Source of the DNA: Caulobacter sp. UNC279MFTsu5.1
GTDB taxonomy: Bacteria > Pseudomonadota > Alphaproteobacteria > Caulobacterales > Caulobacteraceae
Direction of reading: 5' to 3'
Assembly: GCF_900114015.1 (NCBI RefSeq)
Contig: NZ_FORN01000019.1
Span: 1-64,000, forward strand
Length of the DNA: 64,000 nt
Part shown: positions 53,231 to 61,923 of the stretch, piece by piece
Layout of the letters: each line of letters opens with the position of its first letter
Numbering within the stretch: the stretch's first letter is position 1
Program-made: the position numbers and the translations under genes
Notes under the pieces: model-generated
The model's input: the letters and a program-made list of their open reading frames with translations, nothing else
What the model was told of the DNA's origin: nothing
Databases searched by the model: none

Positions 53231-54000
53231 GCGGCCTCCCCCCTCGGCGCGATCCACAGCGCCCGGCCGTTCAGGAACAGCCACAGCAGCATCAGGCCCG
53301 CCGGCGCCAGGGCCCAGCCGCCCCGCGAGGCGAAGCTGGTCAGCAGGAACACCGCGAAGGCCAGCGGCAGGGCGTAGACGGCGTTGGCGACGATCGACGG
53401 CCAATGCGGCGGCCGGGTGAAGACCAGCAGCGGCCCGCTGGCCCGGCGCCGGAAGACCAGCGGCGGGACGACCAGCAGCAGGGTGATCGTCGCGATCGGG
53501 ATCATCGCCACCAGCGCCCCGGCCAGCGGAATCTCCAGGGTGTCGGACCATTCGGGCAGTTGCTCGCGATAGAACCGGTGCAGGGGATCGGCCGCCAGCC
53601 CCGCCAGGGTGGCGGCCAGGGCCAGCAGCGTCACGCCCAGCACGACCAGCGCGTTCTTCTGGGTCCGCAGCAGCCGCGCCCCGAACCGCAAGGCCAGGCC
53701 GGCGATGACGACCGCGCAGGCCCCCAGGCCGAAACAGGCGTAGGCGAGGTCGGCGTACAGCCACTTGCGGGTGGCGTACTGGCTCTGCAGCGCGGCGAAC
53801 CGAGCGGTGGCGCGCTTGAAGGTTTCGGCGTCGGGCTGGCCGAAATAGAGCGTGGCGCGCAGCTTCTGCAACGCGGCGAAATAGGCGCCGGAATCGGTGT
53901 GCCAGGGCGTGACGGCGGCCAGCCACAACAGGACGCCGCCCGCCAGCAGCAGGACCAGGGCGATCGCGGCGATTACGCGGACCGCAGGGGTAAGCTTCAC
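53227..54000 (-). CDS. Multispan membrane protein of unknown function
   Basis: Protein of 257 aa. Predicted membrane helices lie near residues 8-30, 85-107, 115-136, 158-181, 205-226 and 232-248, with a periplasmic loop after the first. No family recognised. Its GTG overlaps the rarA stop as GTGA and its stop overlaps the pseudouridine synthase start, so it is translated between them. Confidence 0.78.
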   Translation of the reverse strand: MKLTPAVRVIAAIALVLLLAGGVLLWLAAVTPWHTDSGAYFAALQKLRATLYFGQPDAETFKRATARFAALQSQYATRKWLYADLAYACFGLGACAVVIAGLALRFGARLLRTQKNALVVLGVTLLALAATLAGLAADPLHRFYREQLPEWSDTLEIPLAGALVAMIPIATITLLLVVPPLVFRRRASGPLLVFTRPPHWPSIVANAVYALPLAFAVFLLTSFASRGGWALAPAGLMLLWLFLNGRALWIAPRGEAA

Positions 54001-55298
54001 TTGCCGTCTCTCCGCAGGCGGTTCCAGGTGTCCAGTCGTTCCTTGACCTTGGCCTCGGCCCCGACCGGCTTGGGCTCGTAGAGGCTGGGCCGCTCCATCC
54101 CGTCCGGGAAATAGTTCTGGCCCGAGACCCCGCCCTCGACGTCGTGGTCGTAGGCGTAGCCGTCGCCGTAGCCCAGTGATTTCATCAGCTTGGTCGGGGC
54201 GTTGAGGATGTGGGCCGGCGGCATCAGGCTGCCGGTCTCCTTGGCCAGGCGGCGGGCGGCCTTGTAGGCGTTGTAGACGGCGTTGGACTTGGGCGCGCTG
54301 GCCATGTGCACCACCGCCTGGGCCAGGGCCAGTTCGCCCTCCGGACTGCCCAGGAAGTCGTAGGCGTCCTTGGCGGCCGTGGTCAGCAGCAGGCTCAAGG
54401 GATCGGCCGCGCCGATGTCCTCCGACGCCATGCGCACCAGCCGGCGGGCGATGAACAGCGGGTCCTCGCCGCCCTCCAGCATCCGCGCCAGCCAGTACAG
54501 CGCCGCGTCCGGATCGCTGCCGCGCACCGATTTGTGCAGGGCCGAGATCAGGTTGTAGTGCTCCTCGCGGTTCTTGTCGTAGGCCGGACGGCGCTTCTGC
54601 AAGAACTGGGTCAGCTGGGTCGGATTCAGCGGCGTGTCCGTGCCGATCGCCAGCAGGGTCTCGGTCAGGGTCAGCAGGTAGCGGCCGTCGCCGTCGGCCA
54701 TGGCGATCAGCGTCGAGCGGGCCTCGGCGTCCAGCGGCAGTTTCCGGTTTTCGGCCGTCTCGGCCTTGACCAGCAGGGCCTCCAGCGCCTCCTCGTCCAG
54801 CCGTTTGAGGACGAAGACCTGGCAGCGCGACAGCAGAGCGCCGTTCAGCTCGAACGACGGGTTCTCGGTGGTCGCCCCCACCAGGGTGACGATCCCCTCC
54901 TCCACGAACGGCAGGAAGCCGTCCTGCTGGGCGCGGTTGAAGCGGTGGATCTCGTCGACGAACAGCAGGGTGCTCTGGCCGGCCTGGCGGCGCATGCGGG
55001 CCTGCTCGAAGGCCTTCTTCAGGTCGGCGACGCCGGAGAACACCGCCGAGATCTGCATGAACTCGTAGCCCCCAGCCTTGGCCAGCAGGCGGGCGATGGT
55101 GGTCTTGCCGGTGCCGGGCGGCCCCCACAGGATCATCGAGGCCAGGCGACGGGCCGCCGCCATGCGGCCGATGGGGCCGTCGGGGCCCAGCAGGTGCTCC
55201 TGGCCCACAACCTCGTCGAGGGTCTGGGGACGCAGGCGGTCGGCCAGCGGCGACGGCGCGTGGGGCGTCAGGCCGGCGGCTTGGAAAAGATCGGACAT
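53997..55298 (-). CDS. rarA: Replication-associated recombination protein A
   Basis: Protein of 433 aa, AAA+ ATPase related to the clamp loader. Walker A is GPPGTGKT (59-66), Walker B LLFVDEIHRFNR, and ATTENPSFELN holds sensor 1. The RarA/MgsA C-terminal domain includes YDVRKNREEHYNLISALHKS-like sequence (YDKNREEHYN) and SEDIGAADP. It acts at stalled replication forks. First gene of a coupled three-gene unit. Confidence 0.94.
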   Translation of the reverse strand: MSDLFQAAGLTPHAPSPLADRLRPQTLDEVVGQEHLLGPDGPIGRMAAARRLASMILWGPPGTGKTTIARLLAKAGGYEFMQISAVFSGVADLKKAFEQARMRRQAGQSTLLFVDEIHRFNRAQQDGFLPFVEEGIVTLVGATTENPSFELNGALLSRCQVFVLKRLDEEALEALLVKAETAENRKLPLDAEARSTLIAMADGDGRYLLTLTETLLAIGTDTPLNPTQLTQFLQKRRPAYDKNREEHYNLISALHKSVRGSDPDAALYWLARMLEGGEDPLFIARRLVRMASEDIGAADPLSLLLTTAAKDAYDFLGSPEGELALAQAVVHMASAPKSNAVYNAYKAARRLAKETGSLMPPAHILNAPTKLMKSLGYGDGYAYDHDVEGGVSGQNYFPDGMERPSLYEPKPVGAEAKVKERLDTWNRLRRDGK

Positions 55299-55332
55299 GG
55301 AGTAGGTTTACTTAATCATGGGAGGAACCACC

Positions 55333-55749
55333 ATGACCAACGAAGGCGATCCGACCCGGGCTCCGACGACCGGCGTCATCCCCTATCTTTCCGTCGTCGG
55401 CGGCAAGGCGGCCGTGGACTTCTACAAGCGCGCGTTCGGGGCCGAAGAGGTGTTTCGCAACACCGCCGACGACGGCGAGCGCATCATGCATTCGCGGCTG
55501 ATCATCAATGGCGACTGGGTGATGCTGTCGGACCACTTCAGCGAAATGGCCCATGGCGACTACGTCCCGCCCTCGGCGGTGACGCTGCACCTGCAGGTCG
55601 ACGACGCCGACGCCTGGTGGAGCCGGGCGGTCGAGGCCGGCGCGACCGTGCGCTTCCCGCTGGCCGACCAGTTCTGGGGCGACCGCTACGGCCAGGTCGT
55701 CGACCCGTTCGGCCACACTTGGTCGATCGCGTCGAAGATCAAGGCGTAG
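55333..55749 (+). CDS. VOC-family (PhnB-like) protein
   Basis: Protein of 138 aa. The ATG at 55333 has GGAGG eight bases upstream. Two beta-alpha-beta-beta-beta repeats of the glyoxalase fold are seen: VIPYLSVVGGKAAVDFYKRAF and VTLHLQVDDADAWWSRAVEAG. The end FWGDRYGQVVDPFGHTWSIA is the PhnB-like signature. Substrate unknown. Confidence 0.88.
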   Translation: MTNEGDPTRAPTTGVIPYLSVVGGKAAVDFYKRAFGAEEVFRNTADDGERIMHSRLIINGDWVMLSDHFSEMAHGDYVPPSAVTLHLQVDDADAWWSRAVEAGATVRFPLADQFWGDRYGQVVDPFGHTWSIASKIKA

Positions 55750-55752
55750 AGC

Positions 55753-56175
55753 CTACTCCGCCATCGTCTCGCCGGACCCGCCGAACTCGGCCGGGAAGTC
55801 CTTCAGCTTGGGCAGGCCGTCGTGCATCGGCAGGACGGTCTCGGCGTAGTTCACGTGGACGCCGGGCGCGAAGGCCAGGGTGGGCAGGGTGGCGGCGAAC
55901 ACGTCCACCAACCCCAAGGTCGGATGGCGGGTCATCAGGTGCCCGCCGCACTTGGCGCAGTATTGCCGCTGGCTGAAGCCGGTCTTCTGGTAGGTCGCCA
56001 CCTCGTCGGATCCGTCGGTGATCCGCACGGCCTCGGGCTTCCACAGGCTGAAGGCGTTGACCGGTCCGCCGGACCACGAGCGGCACGAGGCGCAATGGCA
56101 ATAGCCCATGGCCTCCGGCTCGCCGGTGACCTCCAACTGGACCGTGCCGCAAAAGCAGCTTCCGACATGGGTCAT
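55753..56175 (-). CDS. GFA-family (CENP-V/GFA domain) protein
   Basis: Protein of 140 aa. Three cysteine pairs that bind zinc are present: CFCG near the start, CHCASC in the middle and CAKCG near residue 73. The family name comes from a glutathione-dependent formaldehyde-activating enzyme, but most members, including this, have no proven reaction. It converges with the VOC gene, with 3 bases between their ends. Confidence 0.88.
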   Translation of the reverse strand: MTHVGSCFCGTVQLEVTGEPEAMGYCHCASCRSWSGGPVNAFSLWKPEAVRITDGSDEVATYQKTGFSQRQYCAKCGGHLMTRHPTLGLVDVFAATLPTLAFAPGVHVNYAETVLPMHDGLPKLKDFPAEFGGSGETMAE

Positions 56176-56280
56176 GGCGTTTCCTCGACTTTCGTATCGT
56201 CAGTCGGTCCGCGCGGCCACGGTACTGCTCGCGCGCCCGCTGAACAAGCGTCGCGAGCAGCACCTGGCGGGAAGACGCCG

Positions 56281-57702
56281 CTAGGCCCGCAGCCGCGCCG
56301 TGATCCGCTGGCCGTTGCGCTCGATGGTCACGGTCCAGGCGGCGGCGGGCACATTGGCGACCGCCGCCAGGTCGGCGGTGGTGTTGATGGCCCGGCCGTT
56401 GACTTCGCGGACGAAGTCGCCGGGCCGCAGGCCCGCGTTCAGGGCGAAGCCCTGGCCGATCTTGGTGACCAGCACGCCGCGGCCGGCGAAGGCGTCCACG
56501 CCCAGGTCCTGGGCCACGGCGGGCGACAGGTTGACCACGGTGGCGCCGTCGAACGGGTTGCGGCCCTTCAGCACCCGCTCGTCGCGGGGCGGGCTTTCCG
56601 GGGCGGCCTCGGCCCGCAGGGTCAGGGTCTGCTCCTTGCCGTTGCGGTTGATCAACACCGAGACCCGGTCTCCGACCTTGTGGGTGCCGATGGCGAAGGC
56701 GCCGCCGCCCTCGTCGTTCACCGCCTGGCCGTCGATGGACAGGATCACGTCGCCGTCGCGGATGCCGGCCCGCTCCGCCGAGCCGCCGGGATAGACGTCG
56801 GAAATCACCACGCCGCGCGGCGCGGCCAGGCCCAGGCTGCGGGCGATGTCGCCGGTGACCGGCTGGCCCTTCACGCCCAGCCAGGGCCGCACCACGCTGT
56901 GGCCGCCGCCCAGGGCGGTGTTGACCACCTGCCGCACGACCGATGCCGGAATGGCGAAGCCGACGCCGCTGGACGAGCCCGAGCGCGAGATGATGAAGGT
57001 GTTCACCCCGATCAGGTCGCCGTCCATGTCGACCAGCGGGCCGCCGGAATTGCCCGGATTGATCGCCGCGTCGGTCTGGATGTAGCTGCCGAATTCGGCC
57101 GCGCCGACATCGGTGCGCGCCAGGGCCGAGACGATGCCGTTGGTCACCGTCTGGCCCACCCCGAACGGATTGCCCATGGCCAGGACCAGGTCGCCGACCT
57201 CCAACTGCTCCTGGTCGTCGATGGCGATCACCGGCAGGCGCTCGCCCTTGGTGTCGATCTTCAGCACCGCCAGGTCCGAGCGCGGGTCGTCCAGCAGCAC
57301 CGTGGCCGGGAACTCCCGGCGGTCGGCCAACTGGACGGTGACGTCGCTCATGCCCTCGATGTTGTGGTGGTTGGTGATGATCACCCCGTCGGCGCGGACG
57401 ACGGCGCCGGAGCCCAGCGAGCCCTGCACCTGGTCGCGGGTGGCCCCGCCGCCGCCGCCCATGAAGAAGTCCCAGAACGGATCGACGCGCTGGCGCACCA
57501 CGCGCTTGCTGGCCACGTTGACGATGGCCGGGGCGGTCTTCTTCACCACCGGCGAGAACGAGGCCTTCATCGACATCGGGTCGGACGGGACCCGGCGGGT
57601 TGGCTGGGCCAGGTCCGGGATCGTCTGGGCCTTCGACGGCCCCTGTGGCGAGCAGGCGGCCAGCAGGGCCAGGGCGGGAAGCACGACGCGATAGGATCGC
57701 AT
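56281..57702 (-). CDS. Do/HtrA-type serine protease, predicted lipoprotein
   Basis: Protein of 473 aa from the ATG at 57702. The signal peptide ends in the lipobox LAAC (Cys17), so the enzyme should be anchored to a membrane rather than soluble. The catalytic triad is H113 (ITNHHNIEG), D143 (RSDLAVL) and S219 (NPGNSGGPLV). Two PDZ domains follow, near residues 275-365 and 385-470. A Gly-rich loop, MGGGGGATRD, precedes the protease. HtrA proteases degrade misfolded envelope proteins. Confidence 0.93.
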   Translation of the reverse strand: MRSYRVVLPALALLAACSPQGPSKAQTIPDLAQPTRRVPSDPMSMKASFSPVVKKTAPAIVNVASKRVVRQRVDPFWDFFMGGGGGATRDQVQGSLGSGAVVRADGVIITNHHNIEGMSDVTVQLADRREFPATVLLDDPRSDLAVLKIDTKGERLPVIAIDDQEQLEVGDLVLAMGNPFGVGQTVTNGIVSALARTDVGAAEFGSYIQTDAAINPGNSGGPLVDMDGDLIGVNTFIISRSGSSSGVGFAIPASVVRQVVNTALGGGHSVVRPWLGVKGQPVTGDIARSLGLAAPRGVVISDVYPGGSAERAGIRDGDVILSIDGQAVNDEGGGAFAIGTHKVGDRVSVLINRNGKEQTLTLRAEAAPESPPRDERVLKGRNPFDGATVVNLSPAVAQDLGVDAFAGRGVLVTKIGQGFALNAGLRPGDFVREVNGRAINTTADLAAVANVPAAAWTVTIERNGQRITARLRA

Positions 57703-57822
57703 GGTTGTTGGGCGACTCCGTGGATTCCAGCCCGCAAGATCAGCCGAGCTTTCGGGCGCATTGATGGCGGCCAAGGTTCGGGATTTCGTCGCGAAGGCCT
57801 TCCCGCCGCTCTTCAAAGGCGG

Positions 57823-59070
57823 TCAGGCCACGCTGGGTTCCACCGCCACGGGCCGGGCCACGCGGATCGCCAGGACGGTGGCGCCCAGCAGCAGGGCGGC
57901 GGCGATCAGGGCCGGCAGGCCGGGCATGTGCAGGGTCGCGTCATGGCGCACCGCCCAGGAGAACGGCAGCAGATAGAGCGACGGCCCGACGATGGCGGTG
58001 ATGCCCATCATCGCCGAATTGGCGCCCTGCAGCTGCCCCTGCTCCCACGGCTCGACCCGCCGGGTCATCAGGCCCTGCAGGCCGGGCTGGATCAGACCGG
58101 TGAAAGCGAAGATCGGCAGGCCGCACAGATACAGCCATCCCGTCGGCGCCAGGCCGTAGATCAGGAAGCCGACCGCCCCGGAAAACAGGCCGATCAGCAG
58201 CGCCCCGCGCTCCCCGACCCTCTTGACCACCGGCCCGACCACGACGGTTTGCATCAGGATGCCGGCGATGCCGCTGCCCATCAGGGTCAGGCCGATGACG
58301 TTGACCGGCCAGTGGTAGCGATAGCCCATATAGAGAACGAAAACGCTGGGCAGCACATTGTGCGACAGCTGGAACAGGAAGCCCACGCCGGCCAGGCCCA
58401 GCAGGTTGGGCTTGCTCTTCAGCAGGTTAAGCGAACCGACCGGGTTGGCCTTCTTCCAGTCGAAGCGCTTGACCCGCTTGTCGACCGGCAGGGACTCGGG
58501 AAGCACGAAAAAGCCGTACAGCCAGTTGCACAGGGCCAGGCCCGCGCAGACCAGGAACGGCAGGCGGTGATCGAAATGCCAAAGCCAGCCGCCCAGGGCC
58601 GGACCGAAGGTGAACCCCACCCCGAACGCCGCGCCCATCAGGCCAAAGCCCTTGGCCCGGTCCTGCGGCTGGGTGACGTCGGCCACATAGGCCCCGGCGG
58701 TCGAGAAACTGGCCGCCGTCATGCCGTTGAACACCCGGCCGACGAACAGCCACCAGATGGTCGGGGCGAAGGCCATGAACAGGAAGTCGACGCCCAGGCC
58801 GAAGATCGAGGTCAGGATCACCGGCCGACGGCCCCAGCGGTCGGACATCAGGCCCAGGATCGGCGAACAGAAGAACTGCATCACCCCCCAGGTGGTGGCG
58901 AACAGCACCACCCACAGGGCCGTCGAGGCGGTGTCGCCGCCGTTGAAGCGCTTCATTAGCTCGGGCAGCACGGGAATCATCACCCCCAGCGACAGCACGT
59001 CCAGGCAGGCGGTGATGAAGATGAAGCCGAGCGCGGCTTGTCTGTGGTTCCTGCTGACGGTCTTGGTCAT
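57823..59070 (-). CDS. TetA-like MFS transporter
   Basis: Protein of 415 aa with 12 predicted membrane helices. The motif LMSDRWGRRPVIL between helices 2 and 3 is MFS motif A, and LGVMIPVLPEL is the TCR/Tet-type helix-1 end. Such pumps export drugs by proton antiport; the substrate cannot be told from the sequence. Last gene of a five-gene unit and overlapping the SRPBCC gene by 4 bases. Confidence 0.92.
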   Translation of the reverse strand: MTKTVSRNHRQAALGFIFITACLDVLSLGVMIPVLPELMKRFNGGDTASTALWVVLFATTWGVMQFFCSPILGLMSDRWGRRPVILTSIFGLGVDFLFMAFAPTIWWLFVGRVFNGMTAASFSTAGAYVADVTQPQDRAKGFGLMGAAFGVGFTFGPALGGWLWHFDHRLPFLVCAGLALCNWLYGFFVLPESLPVDKRVKRFDWKKANPVGSLNLLKSKPNLLGLAGVGFLFQLSHNVLPSVFVLYMGYRYHWPVNVIGLTLMGSGIAGILMQTVVVGPVVKRVGERGALLIGLFSGAVGFLIYGLAPTGWLYLCGLPIFAFTGLIQPGLQGLMTRRVEPWEQGQLQGANSAMMGITAIVGPSLYLLPFSWAVRHDATLHMPGLPALIAAALLLGATVLAIRVARPVAVEPSVA

Positions 59071-59573
59071 GCGTCGCCCTCCTTGGCGCGTTCTTGTACG
59101 TCCATAGCCGCTTGGCTGGCGAGACTTGTCAGCAGCGCGCGCCACCATTCGGCGTGGCGTTGCAGGAACACCGCGTCCGGGAAGCGGTGCCGCGCCACGT
59201 GCTCGATCGGAACCGTGTCCCAGCCGCGGTGCTCGACGGTGACGCGGGTCTCGTCGTCCACCGGCTCAAAGCGGACGTCGACCTCGGTGTCCATGCCCGG
59301 CGCGAAGCTGGCCTGGCGCCAGCCGAACACCAGCCGCCGGCCGGGATCCCAGATACGGACCGGGCCGATCTCGAACACCTTGCCGGACGACAGGCGCTCG
59401 ACCAGGCGGGTCCCCTCGCCCGTGCGCTCGAAAGCCAGCACGCCCGGCGAGCGCGGGGTGAACGAGAACAGGGGGTTGGGCCTCCACCACGCGCCGATGT
59501 CGGCGGTGAACACCTCGAAGACCCGCAGCGGCGGCGCCTTGATGCGCAGGGCGACCAGGACCTTGGAGCTCAT
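59067..59573 (-). CDS. SRPBCC-family (AHA1-like) protein
   Basis: Protein of 168 aa. It begins with the typical VLVALRIKAPPLRVFEVFT and has the helix-grip features WWRPNPLFSFT, LVFGWRQASF and TRVTVEHRGWD. The fold holds a hydrophobic cavity for a ligand. SRPBCC and ArsR genes are commonly adjacent, as here. Start and stop both lie in ATGA overlaps. Confidence 0.9.
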   Translation of the reverse strand: MSSKVLVALRIKAPPLRVFEVFTADIGAWWRPNPLFSFTPRSPGVLAFERTGEGTRLVERLSSGKVFEIGPVRIWDPGRRLVFGWRQASFAPGMDTEVDVRFEPVDDETRVTVEHRGWDTVPIEHVARHRFPDAVFLQRHAEWWRALLTSLASQAAMDVQERAKEGDA

Positions 59574-59914
59574 GCCCCCTCTCCGCCGACCTTGCCGCCC
59601 TCGACATGCGCCTTCAGCGCCAGAAGCTGGTCGCTCCACAGGCCCTCGGCCGCCTCGGCCCAGGCCTTGAGCTCGGCCATCGGCGCGGGGCGCAGGGCGT
59701 AGACCCGCACCCGGGCGTCGAACGGCGGGTGGGTCTCCTCCACCAGGCCGGCCAGGCGCAGGGCGCGCAGGTGGCGGCTCATGGCCGGGGCCGACAGGCC
59801 GGCGGCCTGGGCCAGTTCGCCCGCCCTGCGCGGCCCCCGGCGCAGCAGGTCGACGGTCGCACGCCGATGCGGGTCGGCCAGGGCCGCCAGGGTGGCGTCG
59901 AGCGAGGCGGTCAC
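59570..59914 (-). CDS. ArsR-family transcriptional regulator
   Basis: Protein of 114 aa with a winged helix: LAALADPHRRATVDLLRRGPRRAGELAQAAGLSAPAMSRHLRAL is the helix-turn-helix region. No metal-binding CxC motif is present, so it is of the non-metal ArsR type usually paired with SRPBCC proteins. It is third in the operon and may repress it through the inverted repeat at 60757-60803. Confidence 0.9.
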   Translation of the reverse strand: MTASLDATLAALADPHRRATVDLLRRGPRRAGELAQAAGLSAPAMSRHLRALRLAGLVEETHPPFDARVRVYALRPAPMAELKAWAEAAEGLWSDQLLALKAHVEGGKVGGEGA

Positions 59915-60294
59915 GAGGCCGCCGCCGGGAAGGCCGCGGAGACCCGGCCGGCCTCCAGCAAGGCGATCTGCCGCTTGTTGGCCTTCAGCCGCCAGGCCGC
60001 CTCCAGCGCCCCACGCAGGGTGGGCTCGTCGGCTTCGGCCAGCACGACCAGGGTCGCGCCCTTCAGCCCCCAGGCGCCCGGCACGGGCCGAAACGTCCGG
60101 GGCTCGACGCCCGTCACCATCTCCTGCTGGTCGCGGGTCAGCGCGACCATGCCGAAGCTGGCGTTGGGATAGCCCAGGGTGGCGAAGATCCGCCCCACCC
60201 GGAAGTCGACCGTGCCCATGTGCGAGCTCTCGACGGCCTCGGGCAGGGCCAGGGCCAGGCGGCGGAAATCGTCTGGAGTCATCGGCGCCGTCAC
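59911..60294 (-). CDS. MmcQ/YjbR-family protein
   Basis: Protein of 127 aa. The YjbR pattern is clear: MTPDDFRRLALALPEAVESSHMG, then FRVGRIFATLG and ALTRDQQEMV. The fold resembles a double-stranded DNA binding domain, but the function in most bacteria is unknown. Second gene in the operon, with 4-base overlaps at both ends. Confidence 0.88.
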   Translation of the reverse strand: MTAPMTPDDFRRLALALPEAVESSHMGTVDFRVGRIFATLGYPNASFGMVALTRDQQEMVTGVEPRTFRPVPGAWGLKGATLVVLAEADEPTLRGALEAAWRLKANKRQIALLEAGRVSAAFPAAAS

Positions 60295-60743
60295 GCCCAG
60301 CCCTTCACCACCTTAAGGCCGGACGCCGCCTCGGCCTCCTCCACGCTCACGGCGCGGATCGGCGCGCCGACGGTCCAGAAATGGCCTTCCAGGTCGCGGC
60401 AGCGATAGGTGCGGTCGCCGTAGAACTGGTCGGCCGGCTCCATCAGGATCTCGGCCCCGGCCGCCCTGGCCCGCTCGCAGTGCGCGTCGATGTCGCCGTC
60501 CAGATGGATGTGGACGCTCTGGGTGTTGAACCCGTCGATCGAGGCCGGGCTCTTGTGCTTCTCGGTCCACTCGGCGCCGATCATCACCAGGCTGTCGCCG
60601 AAGCTCATCTCGGAATGGGCCAGATTGCCGTCGTTGTCCTCGATCAGCATCACCAGCTCGAAGCCGAAGGCCGCCTCCAGCCATTTCAGCGCCGCCTTGG
60701 GGTCGCGATAGCAGAGGGCCGAGGTCAGGGAGGCGCGGGGCAC
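60291..60743 (-). CDS. VOC-family glyoxalase-like protein
   Basis: Protein of 150 aa starting at GTG. It begins with ALCYRDPKAALKWLEAAFGFE and ends with YGDRTYRCRDLEGHFWTVG, typical of glyoxalase/bleomycin-resistance-like domains. Sequence QSVHIHLDGDIDAHCERA is the second repeat. First gene of the five-gene unit and directly downstream of an AT-rich control region. Confidence 0.88.
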   Translation of the reverse strand: MPRASLTSALCYRDPKAALKWLEAAFGFELVMLIEDNDGNLAHSEMSFGDSLVMIGAEWTEKHKSPASIDGFNTQSVHIHLDGDIDAHCERARAAGAEILMEPADQFYGDRTYRCRDLEGHFWTVGAPIRAVSVEEAEAASGLKVVKGWA

Positions 60744-60756
60744 GGCGAAACTCCAT

Positions 60757-60803
60757 TTGCGATTTGTCGAAATATTTAACGCATATAGAAACTAAAATCG
60801 CAA
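60757..60803. promoter_or_regulatory. Inverted repeat upstream of the VOC-ArsR operon
   Basis: TTGCGATTT (60757-60765) and AAATCGCAA (60795-60803) are perfect reverse complements, 29 bases apart, in the most AT-rich stretch of the region. They flank a likely promoter for the leftward operon, whose third gene is an ArsR regulator, the best candidate binder. Confidence 0.6.
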
Positions 60804-60813
60804 GCGATCGTGG

Positions 60814-60868
60814 TTGACGGACCTCACCGCGCCCTGTACCAATCAGTACAATTGTACCCCTCGGTACA
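60814..60868. promoter_or_regulatory. Tandem TetR-type operators and promoter before the DUF1348 gene
   Basis: TGTAC-N6-GTACA occurs twice, at 60835-60850 and 60853-60868, with centres 18 bases apart; the inner halves also form GTACAATTGTAC (60846-60857). The whole 34-bp block is symmetric. A TTGACG box at 60814-60819 sits 17 bases before the first site, so binding would cover the -10 region. The TetR gene lies one gene downstream. Confidence 0.8.
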
Positions 60869-60884
60869 AAGCAGGAGAGCTCCC

Positions 60885-61355
60885 ATGTCTGCCGTCCGCC
60901 CCCCGCTTCCGCCCTTCACGCACGAAACCGCCGTCGCCAAGATCCGGGCCGCCGAGGACGGCTGGAACAGCCGCGACGCCCAGAAGGTCGCGCTCGCCTA
61001 TACGGAGGACACCCGCTGGCGAAATCGCGCCGAGTTCGCGGACGGCCGCGCGGCCGCCCAGGCCCTGCTGGCCCGCAAATGGGACAAGGAGCTCGAATAC
61101 CGGCTGATCAAGGAGTTGTGGGCCTTCACGGGCAACCGCATCTCGGTGCGCTTCCGCTACGAATATCGCGACGACTCGCATCAATGGCACGTGGCCTATG
61201 GCAACGAGCAGTGGGAGTTCGAGGCCGACGGCCTGATGCGGCGGCGCGAGGCCAGCATCAACGAGCGTCCGATCAGCGAGGACCAGCGCCGGTTCTTCTG
61301 GCCGCTGGGGCCGCGCCCGGCCGACCATCCGGGCTTGACCGAAATGGGGTTGTGA
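60885..61355 (+). CDS. DUF1348 (NTF2-like) protein
   Basis: Protein of 156 aa with an NTF2-like fold: [33 protein letters not shown] is the first half and [21 protein letters not shown] the second. DUF1348 proteins are often beside TetR regulators; the function is unknown. An AGGAG site precedes the ATG, which follows the tandem operators by 16 bases. Confidence 0.88.
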   Translation: MSAVRPPLPPFTHETAVAKIRAAEDGWNSRDAQKVALAYTEDTRWRNRAEFADGRAAAQALLARKWDKELEYRLIKELWAFTGNRISVRFRYEYRDDSHQWHVAYGNEQWEFEADGLMRRREASINERPISEDQRRFFWPLGPRPADHPGLTEMGL

Positions 61356-61359
61356 CCGC

Positions 61360-61923
61360 GTGGGCAAGGCAGTCGGTGATCGCGGCGGGGTGGTTCCGCT
61401 GCTGGCGGAGGCGTTCCGCGAATGCGGGTTCGAGGGCGCCAGCCTGTCGGTGATCAGTCAGCGAACCGGCCTGGGCAAGGGCAGCCTCTACAACTTCTTC
61501 CCCGGCGGGAAGGAGGAGATGGGGGCCGCCGTCCTGGCCGCGATCGACGCCTGGTTCGAGGCCGAGGTGTTCGCGCCGCTGCGCGCCGCCGGCGACCCGC
61601 GCGCGGCGATCACGGCAATGCGCGCGGCCGTCGACGCCTATTTTCGCTCCGGCCGGCGCGTCTGCCTGGTCGGGGCCTTCGCGCTCGACAATGTCCGGGA
61701 GCGCTTTCCCGGCCAGGTCCGCGACTACTTCGCCGCCTGGCGCGACGCCCTGGCCGGAATGCTCGAGCGCGGCGGCGTGGCGGCTCCCGAAGCGCGGGAG
61801 GCGGCCGAAGACGCCCTGATCCAGGTCCAGGGCGCGCTGGTGCTGTGCCGGGCCCTGGACGACCCGGAGGTCTTCACGGCGGGCCTGGCGCGCATGGAAC
61901 AGCGACTGATGACCCTGCTTTAG
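61360..61923 (+). CDS. TetR-family transcriptional regulator
   Basis: Protein of 187 aa starting at GTG. The DNA-binding domain is AEAFRECGFEGASLSVISQRTGLGKGSLYNFFPGGKEEM (residues 17-55), with the helical ligand-binding domain after it. It follows the DUF1348 gene by 4 bases and almost certainly acts on the tandem TGTAC-N6-GTACA sites. Its end overlaps the convergent phosphodiesterase gene by 4 bases. Confidence 0.9.
   Translation: MGKAVGDRGGVVPLLAEAFRECGFEGASLSVISQRTGLGKGSLYNFFPGGKEEMGAAVLAAIDAWFEAEVFAPLRAAGDPRAAITAMRAAVDAYFRSGRRVCLVGAFALDNVRERFPGQVRDYFAAWRDALAGMLERGGVAAPEAREAAEDALIQVQGALVLCRALDDPEVFTAGLARMEQRLMTLL

Noticed and set aside
57823-59070. Tetracycline resistance determinant
   Set aside because: The MFS protein is TetA-like in topology, but it belongs to an ArsR-SRPBCC operon with no TetR beside it; substrate cannot be inferred.
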